Source: Salipiger pentaromativorans (GTDB lineage Bacteria; Pseudomonadota; Alphaproteobacteria; Rhodobacterales; Rhodobacteraceae). Taken from it: a stretch of DNA of 64,000 nt. The notes under the pieces were generated by a model. That model worked only from the letters and a program-made list of their open reading frames with translations. It searched no databases and was not told where the DNA came from. A program made the position numbers and the translations under genes. How positions within the stretch are numbered: the first letter of the stretch is position 1; every line of letters starts with the position of its first letter. Location: positions 1 to 64,000 of the forward strand of contig NZ_JAMDHK010000018.1 of the NCBI RefSeq assembly GCF_024721115.1, written 5' to 3'. Below, one piece after another: positions 51,078-58,776 of the stretch.

Positions 51078-53192
51078 ATGCGAATTCATGGAATGGATGC
51101 CATTTTCAACCCTCGCTCGGTAGCGGTGATTGGCGCCTCAAGCGATCCCAAGCGCATCGGCGGAAGGCCGGTGGATTTTCTCAAGCGGCACGGTTTCGAC
51201 GGCCCGATCCTGCCTATCAACCCGAAATCGCCAGAGGTGCAGGGCCTGACGGCGTATCCGTCGATCTCGGAGGCACCCACGACACCGGACCTGGCCGTGA
51301 TCGCGCTGCCCGCGCCGCTGGCCGTTCAGGCGGTCGAACAGTGCGCGGCCCAAGGTGTGCGGGGGGCGGTGATCTTCAGTTCGGGGTTCTCGGAGGTCGA
51401 TGCCGACGGGGCCGCCCTTCAGGCGCGCATGGTCGACATCGCGCGCGAGGGCGGCATGCGGCTTGTGGGGCCGAACTGCCTTGGCATCGCGAATGTGCGC
51501 CACAACCTCTATGCGACATTCACGCCCGGGGTCGAAAAACACCTGCCAAAACCCGGCGGCGTGTCGATCGTCAGTCAAAGCGGCGCGTTCGGCTCGTATT
51601 GCATGACGCTCGTTCGAATGCGCGGACTTGGGGTCAATATCTGGGCGACGACGGGCAATTCCTGCGATGTCGATTTTGCCGATGCCGTGGCCTATTGCGC
51701 GCAGGATGACGATACCCGCGTCATCATGGGATATCTCGAAGGGGCAACCGATCGCGACAGGCTGGTCGAGGCACTTGAGCTGGCGCGGGCCCGGGGAAAG
51801 CCGGTGGTCATGATGAAGGTCGGGCGCAGCGCGGTCGGAGCAGAGGCCGCGCAGTCGCATACCGCCTCATTGGCTGGGGCAGACGCGGTTTATGACGCGG
51901 CGTTCCGGCAGTACGGCGTTTACCGGGCGCAATCGGTCGATGAAATGTTCGATGTGACTTATGCCTGTGCCGAATCCGCGTCGATGATGCAGGGCGACCG
52001 GCTGGGCCTTGTGACAGTCTCGGGCGGGGTCGGGGTGCTGATGGCCGACGAAGCCGAAAAGCTGAAACTGGACGTGCCTGCGCTTCCCGATCATGCACAG
52101 AAAAAGCTGAAAGAGGTGCTGCCATTTGCCGGTGTCCGAAACCCGGTCGATGTGACGGCGCAGCTGGTCAACCAGATCGATCTTCTGGAAACCAACATGG
52201 ATGTGTTGTTTGGTGACGGCGAGATCGATGGGGCCATCATCTTCATGTCGACGGTCGGACTTGTCGCCGACCTGAACGAAGCCATTCGGCGCGGACTGGA
52301 GCGCATTCGCGAGAAATATCCCGATCGGCCAATGCTGTTCTGTTCGCTGACAGAGCCAGAGGGGCGCGCCGCGTACGAAAAGTCGGGGTTCATCGTGTTC
52401 GAGGAACCGACCCGTGCAGTCCGGGCGATGGCCGCATTGCGCTATTTTGCCCGTTCCTTCGCGCGGGCAGGCGAAAAGGACCCGATACCCGAACTCTCCA
52501 ACCTGTCGCCGTTGCCGGACGGAATTGTGAACGAGATCGAGGCCAAGGCCCTGCTTGCAGAGGCCGGAATCGGGATCGTGCGCGAAACCCTGGCCACCAC
52601 CCCCGAAGCGGCAGCTCAGGCAGCGCAAGAAATGGGATTCCCGGTCGTGCTGAAGATTGCCTCGCCCGACATCTTGCACAAATCCGACATCGGGGGCGTC
52701 GCGCTTGATCTGCGTTCGGCCGAAGATGTCCGCTCTGCCGGGGCACGAATCTTGGAATTGGCGTCCGAGAAGATGCCCGGTGCGCGGATCGACGGGCTGG
52801 TCGTGGCGGAACAGGCAGCACCTGGACTGGAGGCTATACTCGGCGTGACCCAGGACCCGGCTTTCGGCCCGGTGGTCATGTTCGGTCTGGGCGGGGTGTT
52901 TGTCGAGGCCCTCGAAGACGTGTCTTTCCGCGTCGCACCATTCGGACCTGTCGAAGCGCGCCGTATGATTGACGAAATCCGCAGCCGCAAACTGCTGGAC
53001 GCATTCCGGGGCGCGCCCGAACGCGACATCGACGCCCTCGCCGGCGCCCTTGCCCGACTGTCTGCTTTTGCCGCCCATCACGGGGCCGCGCTTGAGACCA
53101 TTGATGTCAATCCATTGATCGTCGGAGCAAGCGGGCAGGGAGCCGTCGCCGCTGACGGTGTGATCATACCCGCCAATCGAGGAGGCCACTGA
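51078..53192 (+). CDS. ADP-forming acyl-CoA synthetase, fused alpha-beta
   Basis: This 704-residue protein joins a CoA-binding domain (VIGASSDPKRIGG near 17-29, LVGPNCLG near 129-136), ligase-CoA domains with the likely phosphohistidine H261 (QSHTASLAG), and a C-terminal ATP-grasp domain (SPDILHKSDIGGVALDL, IDVNPLIVG). It is the fused counterpart of the split enzyme at 46403-48486 and converts an acid to its CoA ester with ATP to ADP. Having both in one island suggests two different acids. Confidence 0.92.
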   Translation: MRIHGMDAIFNPRSVAVIGASSDPKRIGGRPVDFLKRHGFDGPILPINPKSPEVQGLTAYPSISEAPTTPDLAVIALPAPLAVQAVEQCAAQGVRGAVIFSSGFSEVDADGAALQARMVDIAREGGMRLVGPNCLGIANVRHNLYATFTPGVEKHLPKPGGVSIVSQSGAFGSYCMTLVRMRGLGVNIWATTGNSCDVDFADAVAYCAQDDDTRVIMGYLEGATDRDRLVEALELARARGKPVVMMKVGRSAVGAEAAQSHTASLAGADAVYDAAFRQYGVYRAQSVDEMFDVTYACAESASMMQGDRLGLVTVSGGVGVLMADEAEKLKLDVPALPDHAQKKLKEVLPFAGVRNPVDVTAQLVNQIDLLETNMDVLFGDGEIDGAIIFMSTVGLVADLNEAIRRGLERIREKYPDRPMLFCSLTEPEGRAAYEKSGFIVFEEPTRAVRAMAALRYFARSFARAGEKDPIPELSNLSPLPDGIVNEIEAKALLAEAGIGIVRETLATTPEAAAQAAQEMGFPVVLKIASPDILHKSDIGGVALDLRSAEDVRSAGARILELASEKMPGARIDGLVVAEQAAPGLEAILGVTQDPAFGPVVMFGLGGVFVEALEDVSFRVAPFGPVEARRMIDEIRSRKLLDAFRGAPERDIDALAGALARLSAFAAHHGAALETIDVNPLIVGASGQGAVAADGVIIPANRGGH

Positions 53193-53252
53193 CAACCGAA
53201 CCCGAAATCTTTCCTGATCCCCAAGCCGCTTGCGGCGTGCCCCCGGCAGTTT

Positions 53253-53268
53253 TCTAACAGTTGACAGA
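53253..53268. promoter_or_regulatory. Motif A operator, 13 of 16 match
   Basis: TCTAACAGTTGACAGA lies 68 bp upstream of the IclR gene at 53337 and contains a TTGACA that could be its -35 box. It hints that this regulator controls itself and the other motif A operons. Confidence 0.6.
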
Positions 53269-53303
53269 ATTTACAAGCGCGGCCATCCTTCCGTATGGAA
53301 CGC

Positions 53304-53321
53304 TGTGCATATAACTGCACA
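53304..53321. promoter_or_regulatory. 18-bp inverted repeat upstream of the IclR gene
   Basis: TGTGCA and TGCACA flank a 6-bp AT-rich centre, 15 bp before the ATG of the IclR gene. It could be an autoregulatory site. Confidence 0.4.
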
Positions 53322-53336
53322 CGAAGGGAGGAGATC

Positions 53337-54140
53337 ATGGAAACCGCGCATCAGACTTCAGCAAGAACAGGCGGCGATCAAATTGTGAAATCGGTGGCGC
53401 GCACCTGTCAGACTTTGGTGTATTTCGATGAAGTTCAGCGACCGCTTTCGGTCGTGGAAGTGTCCAAGGAACTGGGGTACCCGCAGTCAAGTACCTCGGC
53501 GCTGCTCAAAAGCTTGGTGAAGCTTGGATTTCTGACCCACGATGCCCGAAAGAAGAGTTATTTTCCCACCGAGCGCGTTCCGCTTTTAGGGTCGTGGATG
53601 AATCCAGATCTGTTCGGCGAAGGCACCATCCACCGGCTGCTCAAGGCAATTTCGGAACGCACACGGCATGTGGTGGTTCTGGCAACCAAGAATGGGGACG
53701 AAGCCGAGTACGTGCAAGTTGTCCGCCCGAAAGATTCGCCGATCCACCACATATCGCTCGGGACACGTCGTCCGCTGGGTAACTCAGGTGTCGGGCGCGT
53801 TCTGATGAGTCGTTTCAGTGACGACGAAGTGCGCAGTCTGTTCCGCAGGATCAACGCCTATCGCGCGCCCGACAAACCGGCAGTGGATGTGAAAGCTTTC
53901 GTGGCCTCGTTGGCAGAAACCCGTGCCAAGGGCTATTACCTCTCAACCGATCAGGTGGTTCAAGGGAGCGGCTTGATTTCCATGCCGTTTCCTAACCATC
54001 TGAACTCGCGGCTTTTCGCTGTCGGGGTTGGCGCTCCAACTGATGTTATCTTGAGATCCGAAAAAGAGATCGTAGGGATCATGCACGAAGAAATCGTTCG
54101 AAATCTGAAGAAGATGGGTCAACAGTCCCTGACCGCCTGA
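53337..54140 (+). CDS. IclR-family transcriptional regulator
   Basis: This 267-residue protein has a winged helix-turn-helix (about 15-80; LSVVEVSKELGYPQSSTSAL, wing KKSYFPTERVPLLG) and an IclR effector domain with TSAG-like IHHISLGTRRPLGNSGVG. GGGAGGAG precedes the ATG at 53337, so the longer frame from 53295 is not used. The gene follows a motif A copy and an 18-bp inverted repeat, so self-regulation is likely. Confidence 0.93.
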   Translation: METAHQTSARTGGDQIVKSVARTCQTLVYFDEVQRPLSVVEVSKELGYPQSSTSALLKSLVKLGFLTHDARKKSYFPTERVPLLGSWMNPDLFGEGTIHRLLKAISERTRHVVVLATKNGDEAEYVQVVRPKDSPIHHISLGTRRPLGNSGVGRVLMSRFSDDEVRSLFRRINAYRAPDKPAVDVKAFVASLAETRAKGYYLSTDQVVQGSGLISMPFPNHLNSRLFAVGVGAPTDVILRSEKEIVGIMHEEIVRNLKKMGQQSLTA

Positions 54141-54269
54141 CCGCCTGGATCAGCCAGCGCCGTAAAAAATGGCCCGGCTTGACGAAGACGGGACTTGGGG
54201 GGCGCGGACGAAACGCGCCACTTGCCAATGTCAGGGTCCGTTTTCAGGCGGCGGAAATAGCCTCTTCGC

Positions 54270-54293
54270 GTCAGGCTCAAGGTTGAGCCTGAC
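54270..54293. terminator. Perfect 11-bp hairpin, possible terminator of the IclR gene
   Basis: GTCAGGCTCAA and TTGAGCCTGAC pair perfectly with a 2-nt loop, 130 bp after the IclR stop. No T-run follows, so it may be a structural or DNA-binding palindrome rather than a terminator. Confidence 0.45.
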
Positions 54294-54435
54294 CGGCGGG
54301 GCGTCGTTAGCACCGGCATCCCCGAAGGCCGGGCGGTGTAGGATGCGCTGCCCAGAGCAGTGCGACCACGGTTTCGGCCCGCCCCAAGAATACCGGCTTG
54401 AAGAGAGGCGCCGCGAAAGAGGCCGACCATCATCG

Positions 54436-54443
54436 TGTTGATC
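54436..54443. repeat. Left target-site duplication (TGTTGATC)
   Basis: TGTTGATC directly abuts the left end of the IS element and is repeated exactly at 56923-56930. Eight base pairs is the size IS66-family elements produce. Confidence 0.9.
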
Positions 54444-54465
54444 GTAAGCGGCGTCTACGCCCCAC
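54444..54465 (+). repeat. IS66 left terminal inverted repeat
   Basis: It begins GTAAGCGGCGTCTACGCCC and matches the reverse complement of the right end at 56901-56922 in all but two or three positions. Confidence 0.85.
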
Positions 54466-54471
54466 CGGAGT

Positions 54472-56028
54472 TCAGCTCGACGGCTTGAAGTTCCAGGGTA
54501 GCAACTCGTCGATCCGGTTCGCGGGATGCCCTGCCGCGATCGCCTCGAGCGTCGCCTTGAGATAGACAAAGGGTACGATTTCGTTGATCTTTGCTGTGGC
54601 GATGAGCGAGGCGATGCGGCCCCAGGTCCGACCACCTTCGTCGTGGCCGGCGAAGAGTGCGTTCTTCCGCGTCAGGGCGATCGGCCTGATGAGATTCTCC
54701 ACGGCATTGGAGTCGATCTCGACGCGTCCGTCCTGCAGGAAGGTCTGTAGCCCGTCCCACTGCCGGTGGATATAGGCGAGTTTCTCTCCGAGGCGGGACT
54801 TGGCGGAGATCCGGCGGCGCTGGCTCTGCAACCATTCGCCGAACTGGGCCACCAGCGGCGCGGTGCGTGTCTGTCTCGCCGACAGGCGCTGTCCCGGTCC
54901 CATGCCGCGGATCTCGGTTTCGATCCGGTAGAACTCGGCGATCCGGCGCAGCCCCTCGGCGGCGATCTCCGATCCATCACGGTCGAAGACTTCCTTCAGC
55001 TTCCGGCGGGCATGTGCCCAGCAGTGCGCAACCGTGATCGGCGCGCCGCCCTTGCGCGAGGGGCGCGTCAGCCGATCGTAGCCGGGATAGCCGTCCAGCT
55101 GCAGGATGCCGTCGAAGCCCTGCAGGATCTGCTCCGCGTTCACGCCGGCGCGGCTCGGGCGGTAAGTGAAGACCACGCCGGGCGGGTCATCGCCGCCCCA
55201 GCCCCGATCATCTCGGGCCAGCGCCCAGAGGAAGCCAGTCTTCGTCCTGCCTCGCCCGGGCTCCAGAACCGGCGCCGTCGTTTCGTCCATGAAGAGTTTG
55301 CCCGAGCCCTTCAGGTGCTCGGCGAGCCGGTCGACCACCGGGGCAAGGTGGAAGGCCGCGGTGCCGACCCAATCGGCGGGCGTGCTGCGCCGAAGGTCGA
55401 TCCCGGAACGCGCGAGGATCTGGCTCTGGCGATAGAGAGGCAAATGGTCGGCGAACTTGGCGACGAGCACATACGCAATGGCGCCCTCGGTCGGCAGCCC
55501 GCCCTCGATCAGGAAGGCAGGGGCTGGCGCCTGGGTGACCCCTTCGGCGTAGGCACGGCAGGCATACTTGGGTCGAACCGTCACGATGACGCGGAGCTGG
55601 GCCGGCACGATGTCCAGCCGCTCGCTGCGGTCCTCGCCGATCCGGTGCATCGTGCCGCAGCCGCAGGGACACTCCAGGCTGGCCGGCTCGATCATCTGCT
55701 CGATCCGGGGGAGGCTCTCAGGCAGATTGCCCCGATTGCGGCGGGCGACCTTGGATCGCCGCGGACCGGACGAGGCCGTGGCGTCTTCATCCTGCTGGGC
55801 CTCTGCCTCGACGACGGCAGTTTCCAGATCTTCGAAGGCCAGCTGCCGCTCGTCCTCACTCAGTTTCTCGGACCTTTTGCCATGCACGACCTGGTTCAGT
55901 TCGGCGACGAGGTGCTCGAGGCGCTTGTTGGCTTCCCTGAGTGCATCACGCTCGCGCAGGACGGCCAGAACAGCGTCACGCTGGTCTTCCGGAATGGCCG
56001 ACAGGTCGAGGGATAGGGCGCTGGACAT
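54472..56028 (-). CDS. tnpC: IS66 transposase (TnpC)
   Basis: This 518-residue transposase has a coiled-coil N-terminus (about 20-90), a zinc-binding region (CPCGCGTMH near 119-127), and the DDE residues in KLFMDETTAPVL, LQLDGYPGYDRL and EIDSNAVENLIRPIAL. It cuts and joins the element ends. Family members usually have another Cys pair in the RPKYACR-x-C segment; here it reads YACRAYAEG, so one Cys is a Tyr. That may weaken zinc binding but does not break the frame. Confidence 0.95.
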   Translation of the reverse strand: MSSALSLDLSAIPEDQRDAVLAVLRERDALREANKRLEHLVAELNQVVHGKRSEKLSEDERQLAFEDLETAVVEAEAQQDEDATASSGPRRSKVARRNRGNLPESLPRIEQMIEPASLECPCGCGTMHRIGEDRSERLDIVPAQLRVIVTVRPKYACRAYAEGVTQAPAPAFLIEGGLPTEGAIAYVLVAKFADHLPLYRQSQILARSGIDLRRSTPADWVGTAAFHLAPVVDRLAEHLKGSGKLFMDETTAPVLEPGRGRTKTGFLWALARDDRGWGGDDPPGVVFTYRPSRAGVNAEQILQGFDGILQLDGYPGYDRLTRPSRKGGAPITVAHCWAHARRKLKEVFDRDGSEIAAEGLRRIAEFYRIETEIRGMGPGQRLSARQTRTAPLVAQFGEWLQSQRRRISAKSRLGEKLAYIHRQWDGLQTFLQDGRVEIDSNAVENLIRPIALTRKNALFAGHDEGGRTWGRIASLIATAKINEIVPFVYLKATLEAIAAGHPANRIDELLPWNFKPSS

Positions 56029-56082
56029 GGCGGCATCATATCCCGCTCCTGCGTTTGTCAGGCCGGCTTTCCCCGCCCTGAG

Positions 56083-56436
56083 TCACTCTGCCACAGCGGG
56101 GGCGCGCGTCTCCAGAGACCGCACCCGCCGCCAGTCCAGCCCGGCGAACAGCGCCTCGAACTGGGCGCGATTCAGGGTCATCGCACCATCCCGGATCGCG
56201 GGCCAGGTGAAGGTGCTCTCCTCCAGCCGTTTGTAGGCCATGACGAGACCGCTGCCGTCCCAGAACAGGATCTTCATCCGGTCTGCGCGCTTCGCCCGAA
56301 AGATAAAGACCGTCCCGGTGAACGGATCTTCGGTCAAGGTCGACTGCACCAAGGCTGCCAGTCCATCATGCCCCTTGCGGAAGTCTACCGGCTTCGTCGC
56401 CACCAGGATGCGGACCCCTTGAGACGGCATCAGCAT
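56083..56436 (-). CDS. tnpB: IS66 accessory protein TnpB
   Basis: This 117-residue protein has the IS66 Orf2 pattern: VRILVATKPVDFRKGHDGLAA near 8-28, then GTVFIFRAKRADRMKILFWDG. It is required with TnpA and TnpC for IS66 transposition. It overlaps the end of tnpA by 7 bp, a usual sign of coupled translation in this family. Confidence 0.94.
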   Translation of the reverse strand: MLMPSQGVRILVATKPVDFRKGHDGLAALVQSTLTEDPFTGTVFIFRAKRADRMKILFWDGSGLVMAYKRLEESTFTWPAIRDGAMTLNRAQFEALFAGLDWRRVRSLETRAPAVAE

Positions 56437-56834
56437 GCAGGCGCTTCCAGAGTGCGCACGATCGCGGCGATCTGACCTGCCGACGTGTCAGAAGACAGCT
56501 CGATCCGGGTTGTTCCCTTGACGATCCGGATCACCTGCTGGGGCTTCGCGTCGGAAAGCTCGGGCGTCTCAGTCGGATCGCAAATGACCAGAGGCGCGAA
56601 GACCGGCTCTCCGAGTTCCGCCGGAGGAAGAACCAGCTGGCCCTGCTTTGCCAGACGCCGCCAAGCCGAGAGCTGGTTTGGGCGGATGTCATATCGCTCG
56701 GCAATCGCATTCACGGTCGCTCCCGGCTCCAAAGTCTCTGCCACAGCGCGAGCCTTCACGTCGTCCGGCCAGCGCCGATGACCTGACCCGTAGATCTCGA
56801 CGCCCAGAGATCTGAGAAACGAATTTGTCGCGCA
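56430..56834 (-). CDS. tnpA: IS66 accessory protein TnpA
   Basis: This 134-residue protein has a helix-turn-helix region (RRWPDDVKARAVAET, then AIAERYDIRPNQLSAWRRLA) typical of IS66 Orf1/IS3-like TnpA. The ATG at 56834 has GGGGAG upstream; a GTG at 56849 would add five residues. It probably binds the element ends. Confidence 0.88.
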   Translation of the reverse strand, partial: CATNSFLRSLGVEIYGSGHRRWPDDVKARAVAETLEPGATVNAIAERYDIRPNQLSAWRRLAKQGQLVLPPAELGEPVFAPLVICDPTETPELSDAKPQQVIRIVKGTTRIELSSDTSAGQIAAIVRTLEAPAC

Positions 56835-56900
56835 CATTGCGAAACACACTCCCCATCATGAGATGGATATCACCTCGCAGTGCCGGAGCTCATCTACAAC

Positions 56901-56922
56901 GTGGGGCGCAGCCGCCGCTTAC
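56901..56922 (-). repeat. IS66 right terminal inverted repeat
   Basis: Its reverse complement reads GTAAGCGGCGGCTGCGCCCC and matches the left end at 54444. It is followed by the right target duplication. Confidence 0.85.
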
Positions 56923-56930
56923 TGTTGATC
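56923..56930. repeat. Right target-site duplication (TGTTGATC)
   Basis: It is identical to the 8 bp at 54436-54443, which shows a clean single insertion. Confidence 0.9.
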
Positions 56931-57040
56931 GGCAGGCCACGGAATCCTTTCTTTCGGCCGTGAAAGCGCTGGAGATTCCCACCCACGATTGGCGTTCGAT
57001 CTTCTCTGTTGCGTCGCCGCGGATTCAGTTCGCGTATTCG

Positions 57041-57050
57041 CATATATGTG
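57041..57050. promoter_or_regulatory. Motif B operator, 9 of 10 match
   Basis: CATATATGTG differs by one base from CACATATGTG and shares the TATTCG left flank with the TTTCG/TTTCC flanks of the copies at 36291 and 38197. It ends 100 bp upstream of the DctP start. The IS66 element ends 118 bp further upstream, so the site and promoter were left intact. Confidence 0.65.
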
Positions 57051-57149
57051 TGATCTCGCGACAGTTGCGCTCCCGGCCACCCATAAACATTGACCGGTTC
57101 ACCGCACCATGGTGCGCTGATCGACAACGCCACAGGGAGGAAGACTGCC

Positions 57150-58193
57150 ATGACAAGAAACACAAAACTCGATCGGTTTGCCGCAGGGGCGGCGCTGGTG
57201 ATCGCGGTCGGAACGATGCCGCAAATTGCGGCGGCCGAAGTGACACTCAAGGTTGCAGATACCTTTCCGCCCGGCCACTACATCGTCGAGACCGGCACCA
57301 CCTACTGGATGGACCGCGTAACCGAGCTGACCGATGGCGAGGTCAAGTTTCAGTATTTCGGTGCCGGTCAGTTGGGTTCGCTGCGCGATATGTTCTCGAT
57401 GGTGCAGACAGGCGTGGTGGACATCGGCTATGTTCCGCCGGCCTATAACGGGGGCACGATGCCGCTGGCGGGCGTGCACACGCTTCCTGGCCTTTTCTCG
57501 CAGAGCGTTGTCGGGACGCCCGCTTTTTTTGAAACGGTGACGTCGGATCCGATCCTGCAAAACGACTTCCTGGCCAACGGGATGCGCCCAGTCTGGGGTG
57601 TAATGACCTCGACCTACAACCTGTTCACCCGCGACCAGGATGTTAGCGGCATTGATGACATCAAAGGGCTGAAACTGAAAACCATTGCCGGGAACATGGC
57701 GGAGTCGGTCAAGGCCCTAGGGGGCGCGCCGGTTGATATTCCCAGCCCGGAAACCTATCAGGCCATCCGCACCGGCACCGTCGACGGCACGATCTTTCCC
57801 ACCACCAGCATCTATTCCTACAAGCTGGACGAGGTAATCGATACCGCCGTTCTGGGTCTGGATGTTTTTGTGTATTGGGCGCCCTACGCGATCCGCGAGG
57901 AGGTCTGGCAGGATCTGTCGCCAGAGCATCAACAGGCCATTCAACAGGCGTCGCAGGAGGCGATGCAGCGAGTTGCCGAAGAAACCGACCGATCGGCCGC
58001 CGAGCTTGAGGACAAGATGCGGGACAGCGGTATCGAGGTCATCGTTCTGGATGAAGCGCAGCGCGAAAAGGTCAAATCGGCCACAGCGCCGGTGTTCGAT
58101 GCCTGGGTCTCTGGTCTGCAAGAGCGCGGACTGCCTGCGGGCGAAGTGCTGGAGATGTTTCGTGCGAACATCGAAAAGCACCAGACGCAGTAA
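57150..58193 (+). CDS. TRAP transporter solute-binding protein (DctP-type) with altered ligand residue
   Basis: This 347-residue secreted protein has a signal peptide (about 1-30, ending IAAA-EV) and DctP fold motifs such as FPPGHYIVETGT and GAPVDIPSPETYQAIRTGTVDG. The usual carboxylate-binding Arg segment reads GLKLKTIAG, so Arg is Lys. AGGGAGG precedes ATG 57150; the longer frame from 57090 has no signal peptide. It heads the 57150-64000 operon. Confidence 0.91.
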   Translation: MTRNTKLDRFAAGAALVIAVGTMPQIAAAEVTLKVADTFPPGHYIVETGTTYWMDRVTELTDGEVKFQYFGAGQLGSLRDMFSMVQTGVVDIGYVPPAYNGGTMPLAGVHTLPGLFSQSVVGTPAFFETVTSDPILQNDFLANGMRPVWGVMTSTYNLFTRDQDVSGIDDIKGLKLKTIAGNMAESVKALGGAPVDIPSPETYQAIRTGTVDGTIFPTTSIYSYKLDEVIDTAVLGLDVFVYWAPYAIREEVWQDLSPEHQQAIQQASQEAMQRVAEETDRSAAELEDKMRDSGIEVIVLDEAQREKVKSATAPVFDAWVSGLQERGLPAGEVLEMFRANIEKHQTQ

Positions 58194-58204
58194 GGCGCGC
58201 AACC

Positions 58205-58774
58205 GTGTCCCGTCACGATCTTGATCCCCGAGAGGACGCCGTGCCGTCGCCGAGAGTTGGATTGCACGGTCCTCTGGGCCGAGCGATGGACCGGGTGGAT
58301 ACCGGGATGAACTGGCTGTCGCGCGCTGCGATGATGGTCATGCTGGTGCTGATCCTCATACAGGTCTTTACGCGCTATATCCTGAATGACCCGATCGAAG
58401 GGGTCATTGGCGCTACAGAGCTATATCTGATGCCCATCATCGTGTTCGGAAGCCTGAGCTATCTGGAAATGTATGATGGCCACGTGCGAGTGGGGATAGT
58501 GTTTGATGCTCTGCCCGAAGGGCTGCGGGCCGGTTTCAATGTCGTCTTGCGATTGGCAGCGGCCGCGTTTTTTGCGCTGATCTGTTACGGTGCCTCGCGC
58601 GAGGCGCTTAAGGCGTGGGACTTCGGATATCGCACATCCGGCGACATCGACGCGCCTCTCGTCACCACGCTTGTGATTGCGCCGATTGGCTGCGTGCTGA
58701 TCGTTCTGCGCCTTCTCGTAAATGCGGCGGGTGACGTTCAGCACCTTCGCGGCGCTTCGGATCGGATTGGCTGA
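58205..58774 (+). CDS. TRAP transporter small permease (DctQ-type)
   Basis: This 189-residue protein has four membrane segments (near 40-60, 75-92, 115-135 and 155-172) and a short N-terminal cytoplasmic extension. It starts at GTG 58205, 11 bp after the binding-protein gene. It links the binding protein and DctM. Confidence 0.87.
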   Translation: MSRHDLDPREDAVPSPRVGLHGPLGRAMDRVDTGMNWLSRAAMMVMLVLILIQVFTRYILNDPIEGVIGATELYLMPIIVFGSLSYLEMYDGHVRVGIVFDALPEGLRAGFNVVLRLAAAAFFALICYGASREALKAWDFGYRTSGDIDAPLVTTLVIAPIGCVLIVLRLLVNAAGDVQHLRGASDRIG

Positions 58775-58776
58775 GT

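Larger units (their letters stand above)
54141..54443. other. Intergenic region left of the IS66 element
   Basis: These 303 bp carry no gene I can support. They contain the near-perfect hairpin at 54270-54293 and end with the 8-bp target duplication of the IS element. Short open frames on either strand have no recognisable product. Confidence 0.5.
54444..56922 (-). mobile_element. Complete IS66-family insertion sequence
   Basis: This 2479-bp element has imperfect terminal inverted repeats beginning GTAAGCGGCG, 8-bp target duplications (TGTTGATC) on both sides, and the three-gene set tnpA-tnpB-tnpC read on the minus strand. All three genes are open, so it looks intact and probably recent. It sits between the IclR gene at 53337 and the TRAP operon at 57150 and interrupts no visible gene. 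Confidence 0.92.

Noticed and set aside
54169-54441. Short open frame left of the IS66 element
   Set aside because: No recognisable product and no ribosome site, and it ends at the target duplication; treated as intergenic.
54766-56016. A 416-codon open frame on the plus strand
   Set aside because: It is antisense to the IS66 transposase, which has intact catalytic motifs.
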